A stretch of DNA of 35,944 nt from Ignavibacteriales bacterium CG_4_9_14_3_um_filter_30_11 (GTDB taxonomy: Bacteria; Bacteroidota; Ignavibacteria; Ignavibacteriales; Ignavibacteriaceae), in NCBI GenBank assembly GCA_002790365.1, contig PFVA01000043.1:1-35944 (forward strand), in the 5' to 3' direction. Both the position numbers and the translations under genes were made by a program. Shown here piece after piece: positions 25,374 to 35,453 of this stretch (positions are counted from its first letter, which is position 1; every line of letters starts with the position of its first letter). The notes under the pieces were generated by a model. That model did not search any database. It had not been told where the DNA came from and saw nothing but the letters and a program-made list of their open reading frames with translations.

Positions 25374-27216
25374 TTTTATTCTTTAATTTTAAAATTTCTT
25401 TTCTAGCTTCATCAACAATTATTGAGTTTGGAAATTTCTCTAGAAACTCTTGATACATATTAAGAGCATCTATATTATTATTCAAGCCAAATTGATAAAC
25501 CTGTCCTTTCAAAAATAATGCTTTATCAGCAAAAATGTTTTGTTTTTCTTCCTTTATTATTTCAGAAAGTGTAATTAAAGCCCCGGATAAACTGTCAAGA
25601 GCGACTTGCGTCTGGGCATATCTATAAGTAGAATAAGATTTTAATACAAATGAGGTAGATTTGTTTAAATAAAGATTCTTTAATATTAAGCTTGCAGAAT
25701 CAATTTTATTCTTATTGATTAAAAATTCTGCTTGAGCATATTTAATTAAATGAAGCGAATCACTTTTAGTTGTATTTAATAATAGTGATAGCTCAATTGC
25801 GTTATTAGCCGAGTTATCATTTTTAAAGTTTGAAATTTGTTTTAATAGATTTGAAGCATTTTCAAAGTCACCTTTATAAAAAAGAATTGTTGCTTTATTA
25901 AATCGGGCAGTGTTTCTTAGCTCATTTGAAGCCCTTCCATCTTTGATCAAAAAATCATAATCTGATAATGCTTTATTTAATTCTCCTTTTCTAATAAAAG
26001 TTTTTGCTCTTAATTTATAAGAATCAGCAAAAAGCATTGAGGAAGTGTAATTGTTTATCACATTTGTAAAATTTTCAACAGCTTTGTCAAAATTATTTTG
26101 TATCTCCAAATTTATTTCACCAATTCTAAAATATGCTTCAGCACCTACTTCTGATAATTTATACTTGTTTATTAGTTCGTTATAGGCATTTATTACTTCA
26201 TTGGTTTTTTGGGTGAGGATATTTTTTTTAATATAAATAGGTTTCCAAACAGGAGAAGTTTTAATTATTTCTCCTTTTAACTCTTCCCCCAATGCTTTAG
26301 TGTATCCCAATTTAGCCGAAGAAAGAAAAGGTGAAGTTGAATAATCTTTAATTATTTTATTAAAAATTTTTGAAGCAACAGTAAATTTATTTTTTCCTAG
26401 TAATGATTGAGCAAATGTAAGTAAATATCTTCCGTTAGAATTTTGTGCTTTTTCTATTTGCAAATATTCTTCAAAAGCATTGTCATAATTTTCATTTTCT
26501 TCATAAAGTTTGGTGAGTAAGAATAAAAAATTGATATTTCTTTTTTCACTCCAGTTTTTTACAACGGTAATAGTAGCTTCTAAAGCGTTTGGTTTTCCTG
26601 AGTAACTTAAGATTCTTGATTCTACTGCTCCTAACTGTTTAGGATCGTTTGCTAATATTGTGCAGTATTCTTTTGCTGCGTTTTCAAATTGCATGGTTAA
26701 AGCATAAAGATTTCCTAAATCATATGAAAACATTTTTGGATCATCACTTATTTTTTTACCGGCTTGCAGATATTCAATTGCTTTTTCAAAAGCTCTTCTT
26801 TCAATTGCATGATTAGCCAAAACTCTATAATTGATATAACTTGGTTCTAATTTCTTTATTGATTCATCCCAGACTGCAAATGCTTTTTTTTCATCTCCGG
26901 ATAAATAATATGTGGAGCCCATTATACCGTAAAGATTAATATCTATCGGTGTTAACTGTAATCTTTTATTTATTAAAACTATGGAAGAGTCATATAATTT
27001 TAATTGTATGTAAACTTCATTTAGTGAATGAAAATACTGATAATTTTCAGGTTGTTGGCTATACAATTTTATAAATATTTCTTTCGCTTCTATATATTTA
27101 GCACCTTTTATGTATGACTGTCCAAGTAAAAATAAGTTATTTGTGTTGTTATTTACTTGTGCTAAGCAGGTAAATACCAAAATAAAACTGAATATTATTG
27201 ATCTTTTAATTATCAA
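25366..27216 (-). CDS. Exported TPR-repeat protein
   Basis: 616 residues from a TTG start at 27216, giving the signal peptide [19 protein letters not shown]. The open frame extends to another TTG at 27273, but that adds a Lys/Asn-rich stretch ahead of the signal peptide and is less likely. The body consists of TPR and TPR-like repeats ([59 protein letters not shown], ending [15 protein letters not shown]). The protein should sit in the periplasm or on the outer membrane as a protein-protein scaffold; no enzyme domain is seen. Part of the C-terminal half resembles the BamD/YbgF-type pattern of repeats. Its stop overlaps clpX by 8 bases. Confidence 0.8.
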   Translation of the reverse strand: MIIKRSIIFSFILVFTCLAQVNNNTNNLFLLGQSYIKGAKYIEAKEIFIKLYSQQPENYQYFHSLNEVYIQLKLYDSSIVLINKRLQLTPIDINLYGIMGSTYYLSGDEKKAFAVWDESIKKLEPSYINYRVLANHAIERRAFEKAIEYLQAGKKISDDPKMFSYDLGNLYALTMQFENAAKEYCTILANDPKQLGAVESRILSYSGKPNALEATITVVKNWSEKRNINFLFLLTKLYEENENYDNAFEEYLQIEKAQNSNGRYLLTFAQSLLGKNKFTVASKIFNKIIKDYSTSPFLSSAKLGYTKALGEELKGEIIKTSPVWKPIYIKKNILTQKTNEVINAYNELINKYKLSEVGAEAYFRIGEINLEIQNNFDKAVENFTNVINNYTSSMLFADSYKLRAKTFIRKGELNKALSDYDFLIKDGRASNELRNTARFNKATILFYKGDFENASNLLKQISNFKNDNSANNAIELSLLLNTTKSDSLHLIKYAQAEFLINKNKIDSASLILKNLYLNKSTSFVLKSYSTYRYAQTQVALDSLSGALITLSEIIKEEKQNIFADKALFLKGQVYQFGLNNNIDALNMYQEFLEKFPNSIIVDEARKEILKLKNKNE

Positions 27217-27326
27217 GATTGCTATGCTTTCATTTTTAATCTTAAAGAAAATATTTGTTATCAATAATAACAAAATTTATCCATTATTTGTCTCCTATTT
27301 AGCCCTTTTATCATATTTTCATTTAC

Positions 27327-27343
27327 ATTGATTGCCAATCAAT
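27327..27343. promoter_or_regulatory. Perfect 8+1+8 palindrome upstream of dxr (possible operator)
   Basis: ATTGATTG, C, CAATCAAT: perfect dyad symmetry centred at 27335, 35 bases before the dxr ATG, in the divergent region with the TPR gene. No T-run follows, so a protein-binding site is more likely than a terminator. A second 8-bp inverted repeat, TTTGTTAT (27254-27261) with ATAACAAA (27267-27274), lies close to the TPR gene start. Confidence 0.4.
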
Positions 27344-27377
27344 ACATCGTTAAATTTAGCATTAATTAATTTTAATT

Positions 27378-28517
27378 ATGAAAAAAGTACTATTATTAGG
27401 CTCAACAGGTTCCATTGGTGTTAATTCTCTAAATGTAATAAGGGAATATCCTGATATTTTTTCTGTTTCAGTTTTAACAGCTAACAATAATATTGATATT
27501 CTTAAAAAACAAATTGAAGAATTTCACCCTCAAACAGTTGTGGTTGTGGATAAAGAAAAAGCTGAAGAATTAAAAAGAAGTTTAAAAATTAATTGCAATA
27601 TCTTTTCCGGTAAAGAAGCACTTTGCCAGGTTGCCGCAAATTCAGATTATAATATTTTGCTTGGTGCCGTTGTTGGTTTTTCAGGGCTTGCACCTACAAT
27701 TGAAGCAATTAAAAGAGGAAAAAGAATTGCACTTGCCAATAAAGAAACTTTGGTTGTGGCAGGCGAATTCATAATGAATTTAATAAAAGAATTTAATGCA
27801 GAATTACTACCTATTGACTCAGAGCATAGTGCAATATATCAATGTTTAATGGGTGAAAAAAAAGAGCAGGTTGAAAAATTAATTATTACTGCTTCGGGCG
27901 GTCCTTTTTTAAATACTGATCAAAATAAATTTTCATCTATTACCGTTAAGGAAGCTTTAAATCATCCTAATTGGAGTATGGGAAATAAAATTACAATTGA
28001 TTCTGCAACAATGATGAATAAAGGACTTGAAGTTATTGAAGCAAGATGGCTGTTTGGTTTTTTACCTAAAAAATTAGAAGTTTTGGTTCACCCTCAGTCA
28101 ATTATACACTCTATGGTACAATTTATTGATGGTTCTATAAAAGCACAATTAGGTTTTCCAGATATGCGTCTTCCAATTCAATTTGCACTAACTTATCCAA
28201 ATCGAATTGAAAATAAAATGGAAAGAACTAATATGGCTACATTAAAAGAACTTACTTTTTTTGAACCTGATTTAATCAAGTATAAATGCTTAAAATTAGC
28301 TTATCAAGTACTTGACAAAGGTGGTATTACACCTTGTGTACTTAACGCCGCTAATGAAATAGCCGTAAGTAGATTTTTAAAAGAAGATATAAAATTTTCA
28401 GATATTCCTAATTTTGTGGATAATGCACTTAATAAATTTAAAAACATTATTAAACCTGATATTGAAACTATTTTTGAATATGACAGGTTAACAAGAGATT
28501 ATGTTTTAAGTTTATAA
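27378..28517 (+). CDS. dxr: 1-deoxy-D-xylulose 5-phosphate reductoisomerase
   Basis: 379 residues. It converts DXP to MEP with NADPH, the committed step of the MEP isoprenoid pathway. The NADPH-binding start is LLGSTGSIGVNSLNVI. Further motifs are ALANKETLVVAG, the metal-binding PIDSEHSAIYQCL, ITASGGPF and HPNWSMGNKITIDSATMMNK, with LEVIEARWLF and VHPQSIIHSMVQF. Length and order are normal. rseP follows after 83 bases on the same strand, a dxr-rseP neighbour pair seen in many bacteria. No clear Shine-Dalgarno is seen. Confidence 0.97.
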   Translation: MKKVLLLGSTGSIGVNSLNVIREYPDIFSVSVLTANNNIDILKKQIEEFHPQTVVVVDKEKAEELKRSLKINCNIFSGKEALCQVAANSDYNILLGAVVGFSGLAPTIEAIKRGKRIALANKETLVVAGEFIMNLIKEFNAELLPIDSEHSAIYQCLMGEKKEQVEKLIITASGGPFLNTDQNKFSSITVKEALNHPNWSMGNKITIDSATMMNKGLEVIEARWLFGFLPKKLEVLVHPQSIIHSMVQFIDGSIKAQLGFPDMRLPIQFALTYPNRIENKMERTNMATLKELTFFEPDLIKYKCLKLAYQVLDKGGITPCVLNAANEIAVSRFLKEDIKFSDIPNFVDNALNKFKNIIKPDIETIFEYDRLTRDYVLSL

Positions 28518-28600
28518 ATTGGTGTTAGTAATATAGATTGTAAATTGAAGCCCAATAATAAAGATTAGTAAAGAAAATATAACAGGAGAAATATAAATAG

Positions 28601-29956
28601 ATGGATTATGTAATTTATTTTGTAATAACAATAGGTATATTAGTTTTTATTCATGAGTTTGGACATTTTATTGCAGCTAAAGCATTTAAAATGAGAGTTG
28701 ATGTTTTTGCAATTGGATTCGGAAAAAGATTGTTCGGCTGGAATAAATTAACCGGTTTTACTTTTGGAGAATTAGCTAAAGATTTTGACGGACTAGGAAA
28801 TACTGACTATAGATTAAGTTTACTGCCTCTTGGTGGTTATGTTAAAATAGCAGGTATGGTTGATGAAAGTTTTGATACGAAGTTTGCAAGTGAAGAACCA
28901 AAACCATATGAATTTAGAGCCAGACCAACTTATCAAAAAATAATTGTTATTACTGCCGGAGTAATGATGAATTTACTTTTGGCATTGATGATCTTTTGGG
29001 GAGCTAATTTCTTTAATGGAAAACAGATAACAAAAACAACAACTGTTGGATATGTTGTTCCAAATTCTGTTGCAGATTCACTTGGATTTTTACCAAATGA
29101 TAAAATCGTTTCTATAAATGGTAAACAAGTTGATACTTGGGGAGATTTACGCAGTCAAATTTTTATTTACACCGCTGGTGTTGATTTAGATATAAAAGTA
29201 CAACGAGATAGTAATTTAATAGATCTAAAAGCCCCAAGGGCAAGAATACCTGCCTCTGAAGAAACAGATTATTTTCTAATCCCATTCGGAATAAAACCTG
29301 CAGTTGCTATGGTGTTAGACAAATCCCCTGCAGAAAAAGCCGGTTTAAAAGAAAATGATGTATTCTTAAAATTAAATGGGGTAGAACTTTATAGCCCAAG
29401 TCAAACCACCAAAATATTTTCATTGAATAAAAATGTAGAACTTCCATTAGTTATTCAAAGAGATAAAGATACACTTACTGTAGCTGTAACTCCTGGCAGT
29501 GATGGAATGATAGGTATTCAAATAACTCAAGTATTTACAGGTCTTGTAGAATATGAAAAATATGGGTTCTTTGCTTCATTCTATCAAGGCTGGCAAGATA
29601 TTGTAAGAATGACAGATTTAACTTTTAATATGTTTGGAAAAGTTGTTGATGGAGATGTTGCATTTGGTAAAGTTTTTGGCGGTCCGGTTAAGATAGCTCA
29701 GTTTGCAGCAAAATCTGCCAATGACGGTATTTCAAGTTTTTTAGTTTTCTTAGCTCTCTTAAGTTTGAGTCTTGCAATATTAAATATTCTGCCATTTCCA
29801 GTTTTAGACGGTGGTCATTTAATAATAATAATAATAGAAGGAATCATTAGAAAAGAAATACCTATTAAAATTAAGATGGCTATTCAAAACACAGGCTTTG
29901 CTATATTATTAATTTTAATGGCTTATATAATTTACAGCGATATTTTAAATCTATAA
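28601..29956 (+). CDS. rseP: Site-2 intramembrane zinc metalloprotease (M50), RseP-type
   Basis: 451 residues. The catalytic HEFGH is at 18-22 in the first membrane helix, and the third zinc ligand region LPFPVLDGGHLI is near the C-terminus. Two PDZ domains lie between (NDKIVSINGKQVDTW and AGLKENDVFLKLNG). MNLLLALMIFW is the conserved second helix. It cleaves transmembrane anti-sigma factors or remnant signal peptides in the inner membrane; the substrate is not shown here. AGGAGA lies 12 bases before the ATG. The hairpin at 29969 probably ends the dxr-rseP transcript. Confidence 0.95.
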   Translation: MDYVIYFVITIGILVFIHEFGHFIAAKAFKMRVDVFAIGFGKRLFGWNKLTGFTFGELAKDFDGLGNTDYRLSLLPLGGYVKIAGMVDESFDTKFASEEPKPYEFRARPTYQKIIVITAGVMMNLLLALMIFWGANFFNGKQITKTTTVGYVVPNSVADSLGFLPNDKIVSINGKQVDTWGDLRSQIFIYTAGVDLDIKVQRDSNLIDLKAPRARIPASEETDYFLIPFGIKPAVAMVLDKSPAEKAGLKENDVFLKLNGVELYSPSQTTKIFSLNKNVELPLVIQRDKDTLTVAVTPGSDGMIGIQITQVFTGLVEYEKYGFFASFYQGWQDIVRMTDLTFNMFGKVVDGDVAFGKVFGGPVKIAQFAAKSANDGISSFLVFLALLSLSLAILNILPFPVLDGGHLIIIIIEGIIRKEIPIKIKMAIQNTGFAILLILMAYIIYSDILNL

Positions 29957-29968
29957 AATATTTTATGT

Positions 29969-30003
29969 GAAAGCTTCATATCTAATTATGGAGCTTTCGT
30001 TTA
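29969..30003 (+). terminator. Probable terminator after rseP
   Basis: GAAAGCTTCAT (29969-29979) pairs with ATGGAGCTTTC (29988-29998) over 11 positions including one G-U pair, with an 8-base loop. A short T-rich stretch follows (GTTTAATT), so termination may be incomplete. Confidence 0.55.
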
Positions 30004-30127
30004 ATTACTAATTGACAAAAAGAACATTTTTATCCGCCTATCATTTTTATTTACCGTTTGCAATATTAATTCAATCAGTGAATAACCCATAACCTACATT
30101 TCTTCCCTGAAAAAATTTTATTACTAA

Positions 30128-30156
30128 TTGGTGAATATTGGTTTATCAGTTATATT
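30128..30156 (+). promoter_or_regulatory. Candidate promoter of the LytS/LytTR operon
   Basis: TTGGTG (30128-30133), a 17-base spacer, then TATATT (30151-30156), 25 bases before the ATG at 30181. The -10 is good and the -35 partial. The rest of the 29957-30180 gap holds the rseP hairpin and no other structure I can see. Confidence 0.35.
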
Positions 30157-30180
30157 AAATGAGAAAATAAAAATTAAAAA

Positions 30181-31293
30181 ATGAAGAACGATTTTGAAAT
30201 AAGAGATAATTATAACTTATATAATAATTTTTCAATTAAGTCAAAACATTCCCGCAGTAAAATTTATTGGATAAGCCAAATCATCGGATGGTCAATTTTT
30301 GTAATATTTAATATTAGCATGATCTCACTGTTCGGCCATTTTACCTGGCAAAGGTTTACAACAACTTTATATATGGGTTTTGTTGGAGTTTGTATAACCC
30401 ATATTTTCAGATATTATACTATAAAAAGAAAATGGTTAAAACTTTCTCTTAAAAAAATAATTCCCAGAACCCTTTTATCTTCTTTTGTATTAGGAGCAAT
30501 ATTATATCTAATAATTTTAACAGTTTCATATTTTATTGGTTATACACGCATAGAGGAAATGAAAATAGGAAATATAATCTGGAGTTTATTCAACTTAACC
30601 GGAATTATTTTAGTTTGGGAATTGATCTATTTTTCAGTTCACTTTTTTGAGAACTATAAAGCCGTAGAAGTGGAAGCATTAATATGGGAAGCCGCTGTTA
30701 AAGATTATGAATTGAAGACATTAAAATCACAGTTAAATCCTCATTTTATTTTCAATGCACTAAACAGTATAAGAGCATTGATTAAAGAAAACCCTGAAAA
30801 TGCACAAACCGCAGTAACATATCTTTCTAATATTTTAAGATATTCATTAAAAAAAGAACACATTGAAACAGTTTGTTTATCAGATGAAATATTAACCGTA
30901 AACGATTATTTAAAATTAGAATCAATTCGTTTTGAAGAAAGACTAAAATATAAAATAGATGTAGATGAAGCATCAAAGCAGATAGAAATACCGCCAATGA
31001 TGATTCAAACCTTGGTAGAAAACGGAATTAAACATGGATTATCTAACAGAGAAAATGGCGGTGAAATACATTTAAGTACAAAACTCACAAACTCACATTT
31101 AATAATTGAAATAAGAAATACTGGAAATTTTGAAGACGAAGCCCTAAAAATTTCAAAAGGTTTTGGCATTAAAAACACAAAACACAGATTAAATCTTATT
31201 TATGGTGAAAAAGCAAAATTTACAATTGAAAATGAAACAGAAGAAATTGTTTTAGCAAAGATAGTAATTCCAATTGAAGGAGATAAAAAATGA
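30181..31293 (+). CDS. LytS-type sensor histidine kinase
   Basis: 370 residues. Four membrane helices fill roughly residues 30-155, with short loops and no recognisable extracellular sensor domain. A short coiled segment leads to the His_kinase (PF06580-type) domain: the phospho-acceptor His188 in LNPHFIFNALNS, and the ATP-binding N-box QTLVENGIKHGLSN near residue 280, with GFGIKNTKHRLNLIYG. The autophosphorylated His should pass phosphate to the next gene's product, whose ATG overlaps its stop by four bases (ATGA). The stimulus is unknown. Confidence 0.93.
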   Translation: MKNDFEIRDNYNLYNNFSIKSKHSRSKIYWISQIIGWSIFVIFNISMISLFGHFTWQRFTTTLYMGFVGVCITHIFRYYTIKRKWLKLSLKKIIPRTLLSSFVLGAILYLIILTVSYFIGYTRIEEMKIGNIIWSLFNLTGIILVWELIYFSVHFFENYKAVEVEALIWEAAVKDYELKTLKSQLNPHFIFNALNSIRALIKENPENAQTAVTYLSNILRYSLKKEHIETVCLSDEILTVNDYLKLESIRFEERLKYKIDVDEASKQIEIPPMMIQTLVENGIKHGLSNRENGGEIHLSTKLTNSHLIIEIRNTGNFEDEALKISKGFGIKNTKHRLNLIYGEKAKFTIENETEEIVLAKIVIPIEGDKK

Positions 31294-32006
31294 AAGCAAT
31301 AATTATTGATGACGAGCGTTTAGCCCGTGTTGAACTACGCAGATTATTAACTCCACATAAAAATATTGATATAATCGGTGAAGCAAAAAATGTAGATGAA
31401 GCAGTAAAAAAGATAGAAGAGTTAAAACCTGAACTGATTTTTTTAGATATACAAATGCCAGGTAAAAACGGGTTTGATCTTCTTGAAAGCTTAGATACTG
31501 TACCTATAGTAATTTTTACTACAGCTTATGATGAATATGCACTAAAAGCTTTTGAATATAATGCTCTTGATTATCTTCTAAAACCAATAGAACCTCAAAG
31601 ACTTGAGGAAACAATCAATAAAATTCTATTGAGAAATCAAGAAGCAATGGATGAAAAATTGGGTAGTGTCTTAAAAGAAGATGATCAAATATTTGTTAAA
31701 GATGGTGAAAGATGCTGGTTTGTAAAATTAGCAAGTATCCGTTTATTAGAATCAGAAGGAAATTATGTTAGACTTTATTTTGACGATAACAAGCCTCTTA
31801 TTTTAAGGACGCTAAATTACCTGGATGAAAGATTGGATAACAGAACTTTTTTTAGAGCAAACCGAAAACATATTATCAATCTTAAATGGATCTTGAATAT
31901 TGAACCTTGGCTGAATGGAGGTTTACTTGTTAAATTAAAAGGCGACCACAAAATTGAAGTATCAAGAAGACAAGCTTCAAAATTTAAAGATAAATTAAGT
32001 CTTTAA
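31290..32006 (+). CDS. LytTR-family response regulator
   Basis: 238 residues. The receiver domain (1-120) has Asp7/Asp8 (IIIDDERLAR), phospho-acceptor Asp53 (FLDIQMPGKNG), Thr in FTTAYDEYAL and Lys in LLKPIEP. The LytTR DNA-binding domain (about 135-238) has IFVKDGERCWFVKLA, LLESEGNYVRLY, FFRANRKHIINL and KIEVSRRQASKF. LytTR regulators bind direct repeats as dimers. It is co-transcribed with the LytS-type kinase. Its stop overlaps the end of the convergent glycosyltransferase gene by four bases. Target genes are not indicated. Confidence 0.95.
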   Translation: MKAIIIDDERLARVELRRLLTPHKNIDIIGEAKNVDEAVKKIEELKPELIFLDIQMPGKNGFDLLESLDTVPIVIFTTAYDEYALKAFEYNALDYLLKPIEPQRLEETINKILLRNQEAMDEKLGSVLKEDDQIFVKDGERCWFVKLASIRLLESEGNYVRLYFDDNKPLILRTLNYLDERLDNRTFFRANRKHIINLKWILNIEPWLNGGLLVKLKGDHKIEVSRRQASKFKDKLSL

Positions 32007-33397
32007 AAATTTACTGATATTATTTCTTTTGACTCTTTTTCTTTATTATTCCTCAGCCAGAATATATCCATTATCAAAAGAATGAAAAAAGGAATGTATT
32101 GGATTAATAGAACCATTAAATATTCCTTCCAAACAGGAGCCAGTGGAGTAAAGTTAGTTAAATTGATACTAAACAATAAACTTGTTACTGAGTAAAATGC
32201 AAACATAGGATTTATTGCAGCAATCCAACCTAAATACCACGGATATAAAGTAACGCTAAAAACAATAAGACTTATAAATATTCCGTAAGCCGCTTTTGTA
32301 AAATCTTTATAATAAATAGAAATAATTCCTATACTAATAATAAAAGCTGAAGCACAAATTACTTTTGACAAGTTTCCATCATTAAGATTATATTTTAATA
32401 AATTGTAAATTGAACCGTTAAATTCCCAATTAGCAAGGTAATTGGTCAGTGCTGAAAAAACAGATAAATTCCAATTCAAAAATGGCAGATAAATTGTAGT
32501 TATAAGTAAAACAGACAATAATAAAAACACAAAAGATTTTTTAAGCCCAAATTTTTTAATGATAATTGGAAATAATATAACAGGATATAATTTTGACAAT
32601 ACAGCAAAAGAAAATGATACAGCCGAAAATATATGTTTATCTTTTTCACTAAAATAAATAAACATTACCATAAACATAATTCCAATTGGGTCTAGATGAG
32701 CATTAATAAAATACTCCATTATGCTCAATGGAAGCCAGGAATATAAAATTATATAATTGAGATTTTTCTTTTTTAGATGAAGTAATTTTAATAGAAATAA
32801 AAGAGTTATTATTTCACATATTAAGTATAAAAGTTTTAACGCAGTTACACTGTTTTTTTTAATAAAATAACCTAAAGTAAAAACAGTTTGTGAAAAAGGC
32901 GGATATATAGCCGGAATATCTTTAAAGGTTACTTTATAGTAATTTCCATCTCTTAAATAAATTAAAGTTGAATCGTTAGGAGCAGTTGTAAACGGATTAT
33001 GACCTTCGGCCAATATTTTTCCTTCCCAAAGATATCTGTAAACATCATCTGAAGTGGTTGGCACAGCAGGAAATAATGTTAATCTGAATATTAAACCAAA
33101 ACCTATTATTACAATGGGTAATTTTAATATTTCCTGATTTTCAATTTTTGTGAATCTTGAAAAAATTTTAAGAAATATATTTTGCTTTGTTTTCTTCTCA
33201 TTTTCTTCAGATTTTTCTCTTAAGTTTTTTACAAAGTAAAAGCTTAACATCATTATTAAAAATGTTTCCAGATAAATGAACATATAAAGAGGAATGTCTT
33301 TATTACTGAAAATCAGAAATGCGATATAATATAATTCTGTAACCAAGCCGGCGATAAAAACATAGAGAGGAATATTTTTTTTATTTGTTATAAGCAT
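32003..33397 (-). CDS. Multi-pass membrane glycosyltransferase, GT87/DUF2029-like
   Basis: 464 residues with about ten to eleven membrane helices. An acidic pair Asp117-Asp118 in TTSDDVYRYLWEGKILAEG, just after a membrane segment, is the pattern of GT-C glycosyltransferases, where an Asp in the first extracytoplasmic loop is catalytic. AIYPPFSQTVFTL matches the YPP motif of DUF2029/mannosyltransferase-like members, and WLPLSIMEYFINAHLDPIG fits the same group. It should transfer a sugar from a polyprenyl-phosphate donor at the outer face of the inner membrane; donor and acceptor are unknown. It starts 21 bases after the TonB-receptor-like gene, so the two are likely one operon. Confidence 0.75.
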   Translation of the reverse strand: MLITNKKNIPLYVFIAGLVTELYYIAFLIFSNKDIPLYMFIYLETFLIMMLSFYFVKNLREKSEENEKKTKQNIFLKIFSRFTKIENQEILKLPIVIIGFGLIFRLTLFPAVPTTSDDVYRYLWEGKILAEGHNPFTTAPNDSTLIYLRDGNYYKVTFKDIPAIYPPFSQTVFTLGYFIKKNSVTALKLLYLICEIITLLFLLKLLHLKKKNLNYIILYSWLPLSIMEYFINAHLDPIGIMFMVMFIYFSEKDKHIFSAVSFSFAVLSKLYPVILFPIIIKKFGLKKSFVFLLLSVLLITTIYLPFLNWNLSVFSALTNYLANWEFNGSIYNLLKYNLNDGNLSKVICASAFIISIGIISIYYKDFTKAAYGIFISLIVFSVTLYPWYLGWIAAINPMFAFYSVTSLLFSINLTNFTPLAPVWKEYLMVLLIQYIPFFILLIMDIFWLRNNKEKESKEIISVNF

Positions 33398-33418
33398 ATT
33401 TGATCTTGCAAAATAAAA

Positions 33419-35323
33419 TCAGTTAAACAACTCCCAAGAAATACCAAACCGAATGTTTCTATCAGGCATAGGATAATAAGGAATAATAAAATATTTTTTA
33501 TTTGTCAGGTTTTCCCAGGTAAAGTAAACAGTAGCAACTTTTTGAATTATCCCGGAAATAGTCAGATCGAATCTATTAAAAGATGGAACAGTTTCTGCTG
33601 TTAAATTGTTATATTCAACATTCCTAATTCCGTTGTGAGTAAATAAAATACCGGCTTTTAAAAGCATATTATCATTAAAAACATAATTATTATAATATAA
33701 ACCTAATATTATTATTTCTTTTGGAATAATCCATAAATTATTATTTGTTGAATTTGAAGTAGCATAAAATTCACCTTTATTTTCTAAAACAAAGTCACCA
33801 AATTTTAAATTAACTAATAAATTATAACCATTTAATGATTGCTGTTCATTATAAAATATATTATTAGTATAAATATTAATTGGTTGATAAAAATCTTTTC
33901 TAATAAAAATTCCGCCACTTATTTGAAGCTGATCATTGTCATAATTCAACCTACCTTCATAGTTTTTTGAATAACTATCTGTGAAATCATTTTTTATTGA
34001 CGATAGCCCTAAGTAAAAATTAGTATTATCATTTATTATAAAAGTTAGATCTGCGCCATACCCGTTTCTACTTTTATTTATATTATTAAAGTTAGAATGC
34101 TGATATTTATAAAAAATTGATGGAATTATTTTTTCACCAAAAATATTAGTTGATAAAATAACTGAAGCAAAATAATTTACTAAATGAAATGAATTATTTG
34201 AAAGAGTAAAATTATAAGATGAATCAGAGTTTATATCTGATGATTCATAACCTTTAATAAGGTTTAACTTAAATATATTATTATCATATTTATTATTAAT
34301 TATCATTCCATAAGTTTTAGCATTATTGGTAGAATTAAGTAAAGGTAAATTATTAGTTTGAGCAATTCTCTCATTACCGAACCTATAATAAAATGAGATA
34401 TCGCTGTTTAAACTTTTAGAAAAAATATATAAAAATTTAAGATTAAAATTTTGTGCTCGGTATTCTTTACTTCTGTCAATAAAATTTACTGGAGCAAATA
34501 TATTATCATAAAGAAGACTGTCTATATTTGTAGTAACCAGTTTTATGCTGTCAACATCTACACCTCCATTTATACCAACAATTGATTTTTCGATATTGTA
34601 ACCAGCGATAATGTTTAATTTATTAGAACTTAAATATTTAAGCTTTATGTTTCCCTGCCAATAACTAAAATTTGTATTAGAATATTTATCATCCATTTTT
34701 CTGTTTGTAATGTCGAATGATAAATTAAATTTATTAGATAGAAGTGAGTTAAAATAAACATCAGCAAAAGATTCACCATCCGGACCTTGATAATATTTTA
34801 TTTTTGAATAAGGCACTGTTGAAACAAAATCTTTACTAATTAAATTTATGCTAACAAGATTGTTTGCCGGACTGTAAAGAAATCCCCTGGGATAGTTTAT
34901 AACTTCAATTGAATCTAACAATTCTGATTGAATATCATTGAAATCAGTAAAGTTAGAATATCTGTTATTTATTAAAACACCATCTTGTAAAAAACTTATT
35001 CCGTTATTTCCAACACCATATAAAACAGATATATTCGGCTGTCCAATAAATCCAAATGAAAGCGTATAGTTAAAATTAGATTTATTTAAAATATCACCAG
35101 TATATCTGTAATCAATTTGGTTAATATTTTTTTTAGAAATGACAAAATTATTTTCACCCAATAAAGATGTATGAAGAGGAACTATTGTATCTTTTGTTGC
35201 AGCGCTGTCTTTAATGATATTTGTATTTAATGAATCCGAGAATTGATTATAGGACCTTGATAAAGATGTATTGTGTAAACCGAAAAACAAAAGTAAAAAA
35301 ATGAAAAGTGATTTTTTGTTCAT
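33419..35323 (-). CDS. TonB-dependent-receptor-like outer membrane beta-barrel
   Basis: 634 residues from the ATG at 35323, which begins a signal peptide (MNKKSLFIFLLLFFGLHNTS). An extension to a GTG at 35377 would place 18 residues before it and is rejected. Residues about 75-195 look like a plug domain (NGISFLQDGVLINNRYSN, SIEVINYPRGFLYSPANN). The remainder is alternating beta-strands of an outer membrane barrel, Asn/Tyr/Ser-rich, ending with an aromatic residue near the C-terminus (WELFN). No TonB box and no N-terminal carboxypeptidase-like domain are visible. It may import an unknown ligand; a TonB-independent porin is possible. GT87-like gene follows. Confidence 0.72.
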   Translation of the reverse strand: MNKKSLFIFLLLFFGLHNTSLSRSYNQFSDSLNTNIIKDSAATKDTIVPLHTSLLGENNFVISKKNINQIDYRYTGDILNKSNFNYTLSFGFIGQPNISVLYGVGNNGISFLQDGVLINNRYSNFTDFNDIQSELLDSIEVINYPRGFLYSPANNLVSINLISKDFVSTVPYSKIKYYQGPDGESFADVYFNSLLSNKFNLSFDITNRKMDDKYSNTNFSYWQGNIKLKYLSSNKLNIIAGYNIEKSIVGINGGVDVDSIKLVTTNIDSLLYDNIFAPVNFIDRSKEYRAQNFNLKFLYIFSKSLNSDISFYYRFGNERIAQTNNLPLLNSTNNAKTYGMIINNKYDNNIFKLNLIKGYESSDINSDSSYNFTLSNNSFHLVNYFASVILSTNIFGEKIIPSIFYKYQHSNFNNINKSRNGYGADLTFIINDNTNFYLGLSSIKNDFTDSYSKNYEGRLNYDNDQLQISGGIFIRKDFYQPINIYTNNIFYNEQQSLNGYNLLVNLKFGDFVLENKGEFYATSNSTNNNLWIIPKEIIILGLYYNNYVFNDNMLLKAGILFTHNGIRNVEYNNLTAETVPSFNRFDLTISGIIQKVATVYFTWENLTNKKYFIIPYYPMPDRNIRFGISWELFN

Positions 35324-35453
35324 ACAAAAATATAACAAACACTTTTTAGGTTGACAAATAAAAAAGATAGCCAACACTTAGTTTGTTTTTAATATTTTAT
35401 TATATATTTTTCAGATGTAATAATCATTCACATAAATTAAAGAGGTTCATAGC

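Noticed and set aside
27217-27273. N-terminal extension of the TPR protein to the TTG at 27273
   Set aside because: It puts a charged stretch in front of the signal peptide and overlaps an 8-bp hairpin; the TTG at 27216 gives a normal signal peptide.
35324-35377. GTG-start extension of the outer membrane barrel
   Set aside because: It would add 18 residues before a normal signal peptide that begins MNKKSLFIF.
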